NCBI RefSeq assembly: GCF_002159185.1
Contig: NZ_NFHD01000008.1
Coordinates: forward strand, 51,676 to 115,675
Direction of reading: 5' to 3'
Length of the DNA: 64,000 nt
DNA from: Gemmiger sp. An87
Lineage (GTDB): Bacteria > Bacillota > Clostridia > Oscillospirales > Ruminococcaceae
Shown here: positions 18,524 to 26,165 of the stretch, in pieces
How positions within the stretch are numbered: the stretch's first letter is position 1
How the letters are laid out: every line of letters starts with the position of its first letter
Made by a program: the position numbers and the translations under genes
Notes under the pieces: generated by a model
Database searches by the model: none
Seen by the model: the letters and a program-made list of their open reading frames with translations, nothing else
Told to the model about the DNA's origin: nothing

Positions 18524-19258
18524 TCAGCGCACGGCCAGCGGAACCTGCTGGCCCAGAATACGGCGGGCCAGATTGTCAAACGCCCGCCATGCCAGGGTAT
18601 TCTCCGGCAAAGCCTCGCCGGCGGCGGTGCTTTTCAGCAGGGCCGCGCTCTCCGGGATGACCCCGATCAGCTGCACGGCCACCGTGTCGATGCACTCGTC
18701 CAGGTCGGCCACCGCGCCCTTGTCGAAGGTGGAGGGACCTACCCGGTTCACCACCAGGCGAACGTTGGTAAATCCGCCCTCGAACAGTACGTCGGCGGCA
18801 ATGTGGCCGTCCCGCAAAGCCACCGGGTCCGGCGTGAGCACCAGAAGGGCCATCTGGCTCACCACCATGGCGGCCGCAAAGGGCGCGCCCAGACCGGCGG
18901 CGGTGTCCACCAGGATAAAGTCGTAGTGTTTGGCCATCTTGCGGGTGAGCTTGGCCAGCTGCTGGGGCTGTACGTTTCCCCGCTCGTAGGGGGCGCTGAT
19001 CAGCGAAAGACCTTTGTAGACCGGGCTTTCCACAATGGCCTTGCGCCAGTCGCACCGGCCGCACAGCACATCCGAAATGTCGTACACGGTGCGGCCCGCG
19101 GCCCCGGCGATGATGTCCACGCTGCGCAGGCCGCTGTCCAGCTCGATGAGCAGGACCTTTTTGCCCGCGGCAGCCAGGCGGCTGCCCAGCAGCACCGACA
19201 CGGTGCTTTTTCCTGTGCCGCCCTTGCCGGAGGCCACCATAATGATCTGTGCGGCCAC
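18524..19258 (-). CDS. minD: MinD-like P-loop ATPase
   Basis: A 244-residue deviant Walker-A ATPase: GKGGTGKST at 11-19, Walker A' lysine K12, and the Walker B-like DFILVDTAAG. The order mreB-mreC-mreD-mrdA-min-mgsA supports MinD rather than a plasmid ParA. The C-terminal end (FDNLARRILGQ) could form the short amphipathic membrane-binding helix of MinD. MinC, its usual FtsZ-inhibiting partner, and MinE are missing here. It has its own promoter, separate from mrdA. Confidence 0.8.
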   Translation of the reverse strand: MAAQIIMVASGKGGTGKSTVSVLLGSRLAAAGKKVLLIELDSGLRSVDIIAGAAGRTVYDISDVLCGRCDWRKAIVESPVYKGLSLISAPYERGNVQPQQLAKLTRKMAKHYDFILVDTAAGLGAPFAAAMVVSQMALLVLTPDPVALRDGHIAADVLFEGGFTNVRLVVNRVGPSTFDKGAVADLDECIDTVAVQLIGVIPESAALLKSTAAGEALPENTLAWRAFDNLARRILGQQVPLAVR

Positions 19259-19343
19259 GGGTCGGACCTCCTTTTTTCGGCCGGGATGGGGCCGGGATCA
19301 ACGAAAAATGGTATACAGGTGCCTATGATGCACCTATATTAAC

Positions 19344-19372
19344 ATGATAGCACAAAGCGGGGGCGATAGCAA
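19344..19372 (-). promoter_or_regulatory. promoter of minD-mgsA
   Basis: TTGCTA (19367-19372), 17-bp spacer, TATCAT (19344-19349) on the minus strand, about 80 bp upstream of minD and after the mrdA terminator. Confidence 0.55.
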
Positions 19373-19459
19373 GTTGTCTTTTGTGTATTTAATCCAAAAA
19401 AATGTGTTTTTCGCTCTTCTTTTCGCCGTTTTTACCCGAGAGAACCGCCCCCTTGCAGA

Positions 19460-19499
19460 CACAAAGGGGCACGGCGTACCAAGCGGCCCGCCGTGCCCC
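19460..19499 (-). terminator. intrinsic terminator of the mreC-mreD-mrdA unit
   Basis: An 11-bp stem (19466-19476 with 19489-19499) followed on the minus strand by TTTGTGT, about 40 bases after the mrdA stop. Confidence 0.7.
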
Positions 19500-19537
19500 G
19501 GGGGAATGCTGTGTGCGTCGTTGCCTGCCGCCCGTTA

Positions 19538-21607
19538 TCAGGGCAGAAGCACGCCCTCGGATTCGGGCTCCAGGCCCTCGCTTTGGGTGTAGTAGTAGCT
19601 GTCGAAGATGCTGCGCACCAGGGGCAGGCCGTTGGAACCGCCGCCGCCCCATTCCAGCACGATGCCGATGGCCAGCTGGGGGTCCTCCACCGGGCCGTAG
19701 GCGATAACAGCGGTGTTGGTGTAGGCGTAGTTGCCCTTTTCATCCCGCTCCCAGCGCTGGGGGCTGCCGGTCTTTACCGCGATGTTCAGCGGATAGTCCT
19801 TCAGGGCGCTGCTGTCCCGCGCGGCGCCCAGCATACCCTGTTCCACCGCGTCGAAGGCGCCGATGTTGTCCTCGATCTGCTCCACCACCTCCGGCTCCAC
19901 CTCTTCGATGAGCTCGCCGGTGTTGCTGTCCCGGTAGCCGGAAACGATGTGGGTGGCGTAGCGGGTGCCCTTGTTGGCCAGGGTGGCCGCGTAGGTGGCC
20001 AGCTGGATGGGGGTCACCTGGGTGTTGCCCTGGCCGATGGCCGCCTGCAGCTCCAGGCCCTTGCCGTAGTTCTCGTCGGTGGTGTGGGTCAGGTTGCCGG
20101 TGGACTCGCCCAGCTCGAAGCCGGTCTTGGTGGCAAGGCCCAGCTGTTCGGCCATGGCGTCAAAGTTCTCCAGCCCTACCCGGCGGCCCACATCGTAGAA
20201 GTAGATGTTGCAGCTGTGAGTCAGCGCCTCGGTCAGGTTGGTGGGGCCGCTGTGGGGACCCAGCTGCTGGCAGACGGGCTTGTAGTCGGTGTAGAAGTCA
20301 TACACCCGGGTGCAGTTCACCGTGTCCTGGGGGGTCACGGTGCCGCTGAGCAGGCCCGCCAGCGCCACCGCGGGCTTGAAGGTGGAGCCCGGGGCGTACA
20401 GGCCGGTGGTGGCCCGGCTCAGAAGCGGGGTGTTGGGATCACTGCTGTATTCGCTGTAGTTGGATTTATACAGGTTCAGATCGTAGCTGGGGTAGTTGGC
20501 AATGGCCAGAATGCCCCCGGTCTTCACGTCGATGACCACTGCCGAGCCGGAGGTGATCTCCTTGCCCTTGGTGGACTCCTTGGTCTGCTGCATCTCCAGA
20601 ATCAGGGCCTCCAGCTGCTCGTTCAGGCTCTTCTGCAGGTCCTTGTCGATGGTGAGCACCGCCGTCTCGCCGGGTTCGGGCTCCACCAGCATCTGGGTGC
20701 CCACCACAACGCCGCTCTTGTCGCGGCTCACCTGCTGGGTGCCTTCCTTGCCCCGCAGCCGGTCCTCGGCGTATTTTTCCACGCCGGACTGGCCGATCAG
20801 GTCGTTCATGTTGTAGCCCGCGTCCTTCAGGGGGGTGGTCACGTTGCCGTCTTCGTCCTCCACCCACCACTGCTCGCTGGTGATGCTGCCCACGCTGCCC
20901 AGGTAATGGGGCAGCAGGGTGCCGTCCTCATAGACCCGGTGGGTGGTCTCGATGATCTCGGCTCCCGCCAGGCTCAGGCTGCGCTCCTTGACCATGGCCA
21001 CCGTCTGGTTGGACACATCGCTGGCCAGGGTGAAGCTGTTGCTGGCACTGAAATCCTCCAGCTGCATCTGGTAGCGCACACCGGCCAGGATGCGCTGCCA
21101 CTGGGGGTCGTAATCCTCCAGCTCATAGCGCTCCACCAGCTTTGCCATCACCTGGTCGGCGGTGGCGTACTGCTGCAGCTCGATGTTCTCCTTCAGCTTG
21201 GCCAGCCGGTTCTGGGCGGAGGTATCGTCGCCGTCGGTGAAGGTGTAGCGGCCGCTCTCGTCCGGGCTGCTCACGGGCATGGTGTCGTTCCATTCCTCAC
21301 CGCAGCTCTGCAGAATCTCCACCAGATCCATCACCAGCTCGTTCACGTCGCCGGTGAGCATCAGCTGGTTGATCACCAGGTCGTAGCCCACCGCGTTGGA
21401 GGCCAAGGCCCGGCCGTACCGGTCCACGATCTCGCCCCGGGCGGCGGGGATATTGAATTTGTAATTGGTCACGCTCTGGGCCTGGCTTTTGTACTCCTCG
21501 CCGTTCACCAGCTGGAACTCCACCAGCCGCAGAACGATCACGCCCAGTACCACCAGGCTGATCACAATGAGTCCGCCTACCCGGCGGAACACGCTTTTCT
21601 GGTCCAT
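19538..21607 (-). CDS. mrdA: penicillin-binding protein 2 (elongasome transpeptidase)
   Basis: A 689-residue class B PBP that cross-links peptidoglycan during cell elongation. One N-terminal membrane anchor (about 12-32), a dimerisation/pedestal domain with the RGEIVDRYGRALASN signature, and a transpeptidase domain with the catalytic Ser in STFK (about residue 408), SCN in HSCNIYF, and KTG in AVKTGSPQ. It lies 24 bp after mreD, as expected for elongasome genes. The partner RodA is not in this window. Confidence 0.95.
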   Translation of the reverse strand: MDQKSVFRRVGGLIVISLVVLGVIVLRLVEFQLVNGEEYKSQAQSVTNYKFNIPAARGEIVDRYGRALASNAVGYDLVINQLMLTGDVNELVMDLVEILQSCGEEWNDTMPVSSPDESGRYTFTDGDDTSAQNRLAKLKENIELQQYATADQVMAKLVERYELEDYDPQWQRILAGVRYQMQLEDFSASNSFTLASDVSNQTVAMVKERSLSLAGAEIIETTHRVYEDGTLLPHYLGSVGSITSEQWWVEDEDGNVTTPLKDAGYNMNDLIGQSGVEKYAEDRLRGKEGTQQVSRDKSGVVVGTQMLVEPEPGETAVLTIDKDLQKSLNEQLEALILEMQQTKESTKGKEITSGSAVVIDVKTGGILAIANYPSYDLNLYKSNYSEYSSDPNTPLLSRATTGLYAPGSTFKPAVALAGLLSGTVTPQDTVNCTRVYDFYTDYKPVCQQLGPHSGPTNLTEALTHSCNIYFYDVGRRVGLENFDAMAEQLGLATKTGFELGESTGNLTHTTDENYGKGLELQAAIGQGNTQVTPIQLATYAATLANKGTRYATHIVSGYRDSNTGELIEEVEPEVVEQIEDNIGAFDAVEQGMLGAARDSSALKDYPLNIAVKTGSPQRWERDEKGNYAYTNTAVIAYGPVEDPQLAIGIVLEWGGGGSNGLPLVRSIFDSYYYTQSEGLEPESEGVLLP

Positions 21608-21631
21608 CGCCCGCCCTCCTTTCGCTTTCGG

Positions 21632-22156
21632 TTACTGTTCGGGCACGAAGCGCCCGGCCACCCACCGCACCGCCATCATGGACAGCGGCGACAGGGCCGC
21701 CGTATAAATCACCATGGGCAGCACCTGGGTGAGGAAGCGCCCGGTAGCGCCCGGATAGCTGGGCATCAGGTAATAGAACAAAAAGTCCATGCCGGTCACC
21801 AGCAGGCAGCAGGCGGCGTTCACCAGAATGAAATTCACGGTGTTCACCCGCAGATACAGCTCCACCACCACGGCGGCGGTAAAGCAGACCGCCATCAGGC
21901 CCAGGGCCATCAGGCCGCTGACCCGGCTGGCGGTCCAGTCCCATAGAAAGCCGCCGGCCACCGCCAGCAGCGCGCCGGGGTACTCGCCCTCATAGATGGC
22001 CACCGCCAGGCAGACCGGCAGAATAAACAGCGGGCGCACCCCGAAGATGGACAGAAAGCCCGGCAGGTTTTGCAGGGTGGCCGCGATGAGCAGGATCAAA
22101 AAGTAGCAGGCCCACTTGGCCAGCAGAATCAAATTCCGTTTGCGGCGGCTGGTCAC
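21632..22156 (-). CDS. mreD: rod shape-determining protein MreD
   Basis: A 174-residue membrane protein with five or six predicted membrane segments; the sequence includes PEFLL-type features such as RPLFILPVCLAVAIYEGEYPG and a long second hydrophobic hairpin. Its position between mreC and mrdA fixes the assignment. It is a membrane component of the MreBCD elongation complex. Confidence 0.88.
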   Translation of the reverse strand: MTSRRKRNLILLAKWACYFLILLIAATLQNLPGFLSIFGVRPLFILPVCLAVAIYEGEYPGALLAVAGGFLWDWTASRVSGLMALGLMAVCFTAAVVVELYLRVNTVNFILVNAACCLLVTGMDFLFYYLMPSYPGATGRFLTQVLPMVIYTAALSPLSMMAVRWVAGRFVPEQ

Positions 22157-22193
22157 AGGTTGCGCGCCCCCTTTCCTTCACGGCTCATACCGC

Positions 22194-23096
22194 TCATTCC
22201 CCGGCCGGAGCGGAGGAAGCGCTCTCGGCCTGTTCGGCCTGCTGGCCGTAAGCGGTTTCAAAGTCGGTGATCACGAACACGTGCTTGACGTTGTTCACGT
22301 CCGTGCCGGGCTCGATCACCGCGATGGAGGACCGGCCGCTCTCCTCGGGCAGGATCTCCTCGATGGTGCCCACCCGGATGTCGGCCGGGAACTCGCCGCC
22401 CAGGCCGGTGGTGATGATCTGGTCGCCCACCTGGGCCAGGGTATCGCGGGAGAGATTCTCCAGCACGCAGCGGCCGTCGGCAGCGTAGTCGGCGCTGCCG
22501 TTCAGGTTGCCGGTGTCGCGGGTGCGGCTGACCACGCAGGCCACATAGGAGCCGGGCTGCAGAATGGTCATCACCTTGCTGGACGCGGGGCCCGCCTCCA
22601 GCACCCGGCCCACCAGATAGCCCTGGTCGCTCACCACCACGTCGCCCTGCTGCACCCCGTCCAGGGTGCCCAGGTCGATGGTGAAGCCGCCGAACTGCTC
22701 CAGCGGGTCACGGCCGATCACAAAGGCGGACATGTAGGTATATTCGGGGCTGTCGTCCTCCAGCCGGTCCCGCTCCTTGTAGGCGTCGTTCTCGGCCTTG
22801 AGCCGGTCGTATTCCACCAGCTTATCCTGCAGCTCCCAGTTTTCCTCCTTCAGGGCCTCGTTCTCGGCGATGATGGAGTCGATGCGGGCATATTTGTCCA
22901 AAAGGCCGCCCACGCCGCCGCTCACGGCGCTGGCCCCCTTCTGGAAGGGCGAAAGCACCGCGCTCAGGATCTGCTCCGGCGCGCTGGCCAGCCGCCCGTT
23001 GGCCCCGGCCCAGGCCATGATGCCGCCCAGCAGCACCGCCAGGGCCACCAGGGCCTTGAATTTTCCGGTATTGAAAAAGTCCTTCAGTGGGCTCAC
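22194..23096 (-). CDS. mreC: rod shape-determining protein MreC
   Basis: About 300 residues: N-terminal membrane segment (LVALAVLLGGIMAWAG), a coiled coil (EALKEENWELQDKLVEYDRLKAENDAY region) and the beta-rich periplasm-side domain with VGRVLEAGPASSKV. The start is uncertain: GTG 23096 lies within GGGGAGGTGA, which is also an ideal ribosome site for the CTG at 23087; a TTG at 23156 is possible but has no ribosome site. Scaffold linking MreB filaments to PBP2. A terminator separates it from mreB. Confidence 0.9.
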   Translation of the reverse strand: MSPLKDFFNTGKFKALVALAVLLGGIMAWAGANGRLASAPEQILSAVLSPFQKGASAVSGGVGGLLDKYARIDSIIAENEALKEENWELQDKLVEYDRLKAENDAYKERDRLEDDSPEYTYMSAFVIGRDPLEQFGGFTIDLGTLDGVQQGDVVVSDQGYLVGRVLEAGPASSKVMTILQPGSYVACVVSRTRDTGNLNGSADYAADGRCVLENLSRDTLAQVGDQIITTGLGGEFPADIRVGTIEEILPEESGRSSIAVIEPGTDVNNVKHVFVITDFETAYGQQAEQAESASSAPAGE

Positions 23097-23184
23097 CTCC
23101 CCGGTTTTGCAGGGGGCAGGCCCGTCAAACCGGCGCACTGCCCCTGCGTGTTCCAATTTTCAGATTTCAGATAAAGGATAAAGA

Positions 23185-23219
23185 AAGAGCGCGGGCCGCC
23201 CGGCCTGGGCCGCCCGCGC
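23185..23219 (-). terminator. intrinsic terminator of mreB
   Basis: A very GC-rich inverted repeat (23189-23203 with 23205-23219) followed on the minus strand by a T-rich run (TCTTTCTTT), about 95 bases after the mreB stop. Confidence 0.7.
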
Positions 23220-23313
23220 CGGTGTTTTGTGGGGTTTGCCGGGGGCGCGTTTTATGCAAAAATCCTACGTGCCCCGTTTGCTCCGGCGGCAGGGCGCGGC
23301 CCTGCGGCCCGGA

Positions 23314-24330
23314 TCAGAAGTGAGTGGAGTTGTCGTCCAGCACGTCGCCCAGCAGGTCGATGTGATCCAGCACAGCGCCGGTACCGGCGGCCACGCAGTC
23401 CAGCGGGGTCTCGGCCACATGCACGTCGATGCCGGTCTCACGGTGTACCAGCTCATCCAGGCCGCGCAGCAGAGCGCCGCCGCCGGTGAGCATGATGCCG
23501 TGGTCGATGATGTCGGCGCTCAGCTCGGGGGGAGTGCGCTCCAGGGTCTCCTTGATGGCGTCCACAACCTTCTGCAGGCTCTCGGCCAGGGCGTCGCGGA
23601 TCTCCTCGGAATGCACGGTGATATTCTTGGGCAGGCCGTCCACCAGGTTGCGGCCCTTGATCTCCATCTCCTTCTCCTCCTCCAGTTCGTAGGCGGAGCC
23701 GATCTCGATCTTGATCTGCTCGGCGGTGCGCTCACCGATCAGCAGGTTGTACTTGCGCTTGATGTAGGCGATGATGGCCTGGTCAAACTCGTCGCCGCCC
23801 ACGCGAACGCTGCGGGCCGCCACGATGCCGCCCAGGCTGATCACGGCCACCTCGCTGGTGCCGCCGCCGATGTCCACCACCATGCTGCCGGAGGGCTCGC
23901 TGATGGGCAGGCCGGCGCCGATGGCAGCAGCCATGGGCTCCTCAATCACGCTTACCTGACGGGCGCCCGCCTTCAGGGCAGCCTCCTTCACGGCGCGGCG
24001 CTCCACCTCGGTCACGCCGGAGGGGATGCAGATGACCACGCGGGGACGGAAGAACATGCTGTTGCCGCAGACCTTCTTGATGAAGCGGGCCAGCATGTTG
24101 GCGGTGATGTCGAAGTCGGCGATGACGCCGTCCTTCAAGGGACGCACGGCCATGATGCTGCCGGGGGTACGGCCGATGACCGCCTTGGCCTCGTGGCCCA
24201 CGCTGCGCACCTCGTCGGTCTTGGTATCCACAGCCACCACGCTGGGCTCCCGCATGATAATGCCCTTGCCCCGCAGGTAAACCAGGGTGTTGGCGGTTCC
24301 GAGGTCGATTCCGATATCCTTGCTGAACAT
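23314..24330 (-). CDS. mreB: rod shape-determining protein MreB
   Basis: A 338-residue bacterial actin. Start 24330 ([18 protein letters not shown]) follows AAGGAG; the frame continues upstream through repeated leader DNA and is rejected. Actin-fold nucleotide motifs: [10 protein letters not shown] (phosphate 1), [18 protein letters not shown] (phosphate 2) and [14 protein letters not shown] (adenosine). It forms membrane filaments that guide cell-wall elongation. It is separated from mreC by a terminator, so it may be expressed in excess of mreCD. Confidence 0.96.
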   Translation of the reverse strand: MFSKDIGIDLGTANTLVYLRGKGIIMREPSVVAVDTKTDEVRSVGHEAKAVIGRTPGSIMAVRPLKDGVIADFDITANMLARFIKKVCGNSMFFRPRVVICIPSGVTEVERRAVKEAALKAGARQVSVIEEPMAAAIGAGLPISEPSGSMVVDIGGGTSEVAVISLGGIVAARSVRVGGDEFDQAIIAYIKRKYNLLIGERTAEQIKIEIGSAYELEEEKEMEIKGRNLVDGLPKNITVHSEEIRDALAESLQKVVDAIKETLERTPPELSADIIDHGIMLTGGGALLRGLDELVHRETGIDVHVAETPLDCVAAGTGAVLDHIDLLGDVLDDNSTHF

Positions 24331-24387
24331 ATACACGTTTCTCCTTTTCTCACAGGCGCTCACACCGGGGCGCACGCTCTCTATACT

Positions 24388-24429
24388 AAACTTCTTGTTG
24401 ACAAAACTGAACTCCTCGTTGACAAAACT
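24388..24429 (-). repeat. two tandem 21-bp repeats in the mreB leader
   Basis: On the minus strand the unit AGTTTTGTCAACGAGGAGTTC is followed directly by a copy with AAGAAG for GAGGAG and a final T. They sit about 60-100 bases before the mreB start, inside the predicted transcript. Each contains a purine-rich, ribosome-site-like core. Confidence 0.7.
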
Positions 24430-24480
24430 CAAAGCGAGCGCCGCCGGGCATCATCCATTGCCGGGTGGGCACTCTATTTT

Positions 24481-24509
24481 ATTATAACCGCAGGCGCGCG
24501 CATTCTCAA
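24481..24509 (-). promoter_or_regulatory. promoter of mreB
   Basis: TTGAGA (24504-24509), 17-bp spacer, TATAAT (24481-24486) on the minus strand. Predicted leader length is about 145 nt and includes the tandem 21-bp repeats. Confidence 0.6.
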
Positions 24510-24570
24510 CGGGCGCGGGGCTTTTTTTTCAATTTCTTCAAACTTTTTCCGGCCTGCTTTCCGCAAAAAA

Positions 24571-25125
24571 TCACCGGAACTCCCGCAGCAGCCGGGCCAG
24601 GCGGGAAACTGGCAGGCCCATGATGTTGTAATAGCAGCCGTCGATGCCCTCGCAGAACAGGGCCGCGGTGCCCTGAATGGCGTAGCCGCCCGCCTTGTCG
24701 TATGGCTCGGCGGTGTCCGCATAGGCCTGGATGGTCTCTTCCTCGATGGGATAAAACCGCACGGTGCTGGTGGCAACGAAGCTCTTGCATTCCTCCCCCC
24801 TGCACACGCACACGCCGGTGTGCACCTGATGGGCCCTGCCGGAGAGCGCGTGCAGCATCCGCACCGCGTCATCCCGGTCGGCGGGCTTGCCGAAGATCTC
24901 ACCGCCGCAGTCCACCACGGTGTCGCAGCCGATGACCACGTCCTCCGGGTGCTCCTTGGCCACAGCCCTGCACTTGGCGGTGGCCAGTGCCAGGGCGGTC
25001 TCGGCGGGGGTGGGGGCGGTGATGGCGGACTCGTCCACCTCACTGGTGATGACGGAAAACTCCGGGCAGATCATGGAAAGCAGCTCCTTGCGGCGGGGAC
25101 TGCCGGATGCGAGGACCAATGACAT
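24571..25125 (-). CDS. maf: Maf family nucleotide pyrophosphatase
   Basis: A 184-residue cytoplasmic enzyme that hydrolyses non-canonical or modified nucleoside triphosphates (dTTP/UTP subfamily likely). Signatures: LVLASGSPRRKELL at the N-terminus, SEVDES, VIGCDTVV, GKPAD and DKAGGYAIQG. It is often linked to mreB in Firmicutes, as here. Start 25125 follows GGAGAAAATCG. Confidence 0.93.
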   Translation of the reverse strand: MSLVLASGSPRRKELLSMICPEFSVITSEVDESAITAPTPAETALALATAKCRAVAKEHPEDVVIGCDTVVDCGGEIFGKPADRDDAVRMLHALSGRAHQVHTGVCVCRGEECKSFVATSTVRFYPIEEETIQAYADTAEPYDKAGGYAIQGTAALFCEGIDGCYYNIMGLPVSRLARLLREFR

Positions 25126-25172
25126 AACGATTTTCTCCTTTGGTTTATTTCAAGTCAGAACGATTTTTTCAC

Positions 25173-25196
25173 AAAAAAGCCCGGGAAAACCCGGGC
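25173..25196 (-). terminator. intrinsic terminator of the DUF4321 gene
   Basis: GCCCGGG/CCCGGGC with an AAAA loop (TTTT on the minus strand) followed by six T, 17 bases after the DUF4321 stop. Confidence 0.85.
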
Positions 25197-25212
25197 GCGC
25201 CGGGGCGGGAGC

Positions 25213-25458
25213 TCAGATCTCCACCCGGCGGTAGACAAAGATGGCCAGTGCCAGCGTGATCACCTGGGCGGCGCTGAGCTCCAGCACAAAGTCCAGATTC
25301 AGGCGCAGCACGCTCAGGTCCAGCTGAGGGGCAAAGCGCAGGGTCTTGGCGTAGGCCAGCCAGGAAAGGGCCGGAATCCCGGCACAGAGCTGGGCCAGCA
25401 GGCCCCCGGCGATGACCCCCGCCAGCAGGCAGAAGCACAGAAACAGGGCGTTTTTCAT
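25213..25458 (-). CDS. small two-span membrane protein, DUF4321-like
   Basis: An 81-residue protein with an N-terminal hydrophobic segment (about 4-27), a central amphipathic part with LDLSVLRLNLDFVLEL and a second segment (about 62-77) ending in YRRVEI. Length, two-span layout and position next to maf match DUF4321 of Clostridia. Function unknown; the neighbourhood suggests a link to cell envelope or shape. Confidence 0.65.
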   Translation of the reverse strand: MKNALFLCFCLLAGVIAGGLLAQLCAGIPALSWLAYAKTLRFAPQLDLSVLRLNLDFVLELSAAQVITLALAIFVYRRVEI

Positions 25459-25481
25459 GGCGTTTGTTCCCCTTCCCCGGC

Positions 25482-25922
25482 TTACAGGCGGCCGGTGGAG
25501 CCAAAGCCCCCCTCGCCCCGGTCGGTCTCGTCCAGGCTCTGGGCGGCCACAAAGGCGGCCTGGGCCACCGGCAGAATCATCAGCTGAGCGACCCGCTCGC
25601 CGGGCTCCACGGTCACCGGCTCCTCGCCCAGATTCACCACACCGGCGCCGATCTCGCCCCGGTAGTCGGAGTCAATGACGCCCACCCCGTTGGACAGGGT
25701 CAGCCCTCGCTTCACCGCAAGACCGCTGCGGGCGCAGAGCAGGGCCACCCACTGGGGGCCGGGCAGCTGCACCGCCACGCCGGTGGGAATGATGGCCCGC
25801 TGGCCGGGGGCCAGGGTGAGGGGCTTATCCAGAGCGGCGCACAGGTCGGCAGCCGCCGCGCCGGGGGTGGCATAGGCCGGAGCCTTGGCTCCCGGCCGGG
25901 TGAGGATGTATGGAATCTCCAT
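25482..25922 (-). CDS. dut: dUTP diphosphatase
   Basis: A 146-residue trimeric dUTPase that hydrolyses dUTP to dUMP and pyrophosphate, keeping uracil out of DNA and supplying dTMP synthesis. Motifs in order: AAAADLCAALD (1), ARSGLAVKRG (2), GVIDSDYRGEIGAGVVN (3), ERVAQLMILP (4) and the Gly-rich GEGGFGSTGRL (5) that caps the substrate. All five are intact. The gap to DUF4321 is 23 bp, so they are probably co-transcribed. Confidence 0.95.
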   Translation of the reverse strand: MEIPYILTRPGAKAPAYATPGAAAADLCAALDKPLTLAPGQRAIIPTGVAVQLPGPQWVALLCARSGLAVKRGLTLSNGVGVIDSDYRGEIGAGVVNLGEEPVTVEPGERVAQLMILPVAQAAFVAAQSLDETDRGEGGFGSTGRL

Positions 25923-25982
25923 GGGAAGGGCATTTCCTTTCTGTTGAAACTTTACCGAGTATTACTTTTCGTTGTGCATCAA

Positions 25983-26163
25983 CTTGGGGTGACACCGCAT
26001 CATTCCAGGTGGTGGAGCGCGCCGGAAAATTTTTTGCGGAATGAACCAAAAAGCGCAGGCAATCCTTTGTGGATTGGCGAGCATTTTTGGAAAATTCCAC
26101 GGAAAATTTTGGTGCGATACGCCGCCTGAGCCGCAAGGCGTGAATGGTGCGGTGTTGCCCCAG
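25983..26163. repeat. about 180-bp gene-free element with terminal inverted repeats
   Basis: The ends (25983-26007 and 26141-26163) are imperfect inverted repeats sharing a GGGG..ACACCGCA.CATTC core with three differences over 20 bp. Inside are further paired arms, including CAATCC/GGATTG around 26070. It fills the gap between dut and the U32 gene, ending 3 bp beyond the U32 stop, and encodes no protein. A possible miniature mobile element or structured RNA. Confidence 0.5.
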
Positions 26164-26165
26164 AA

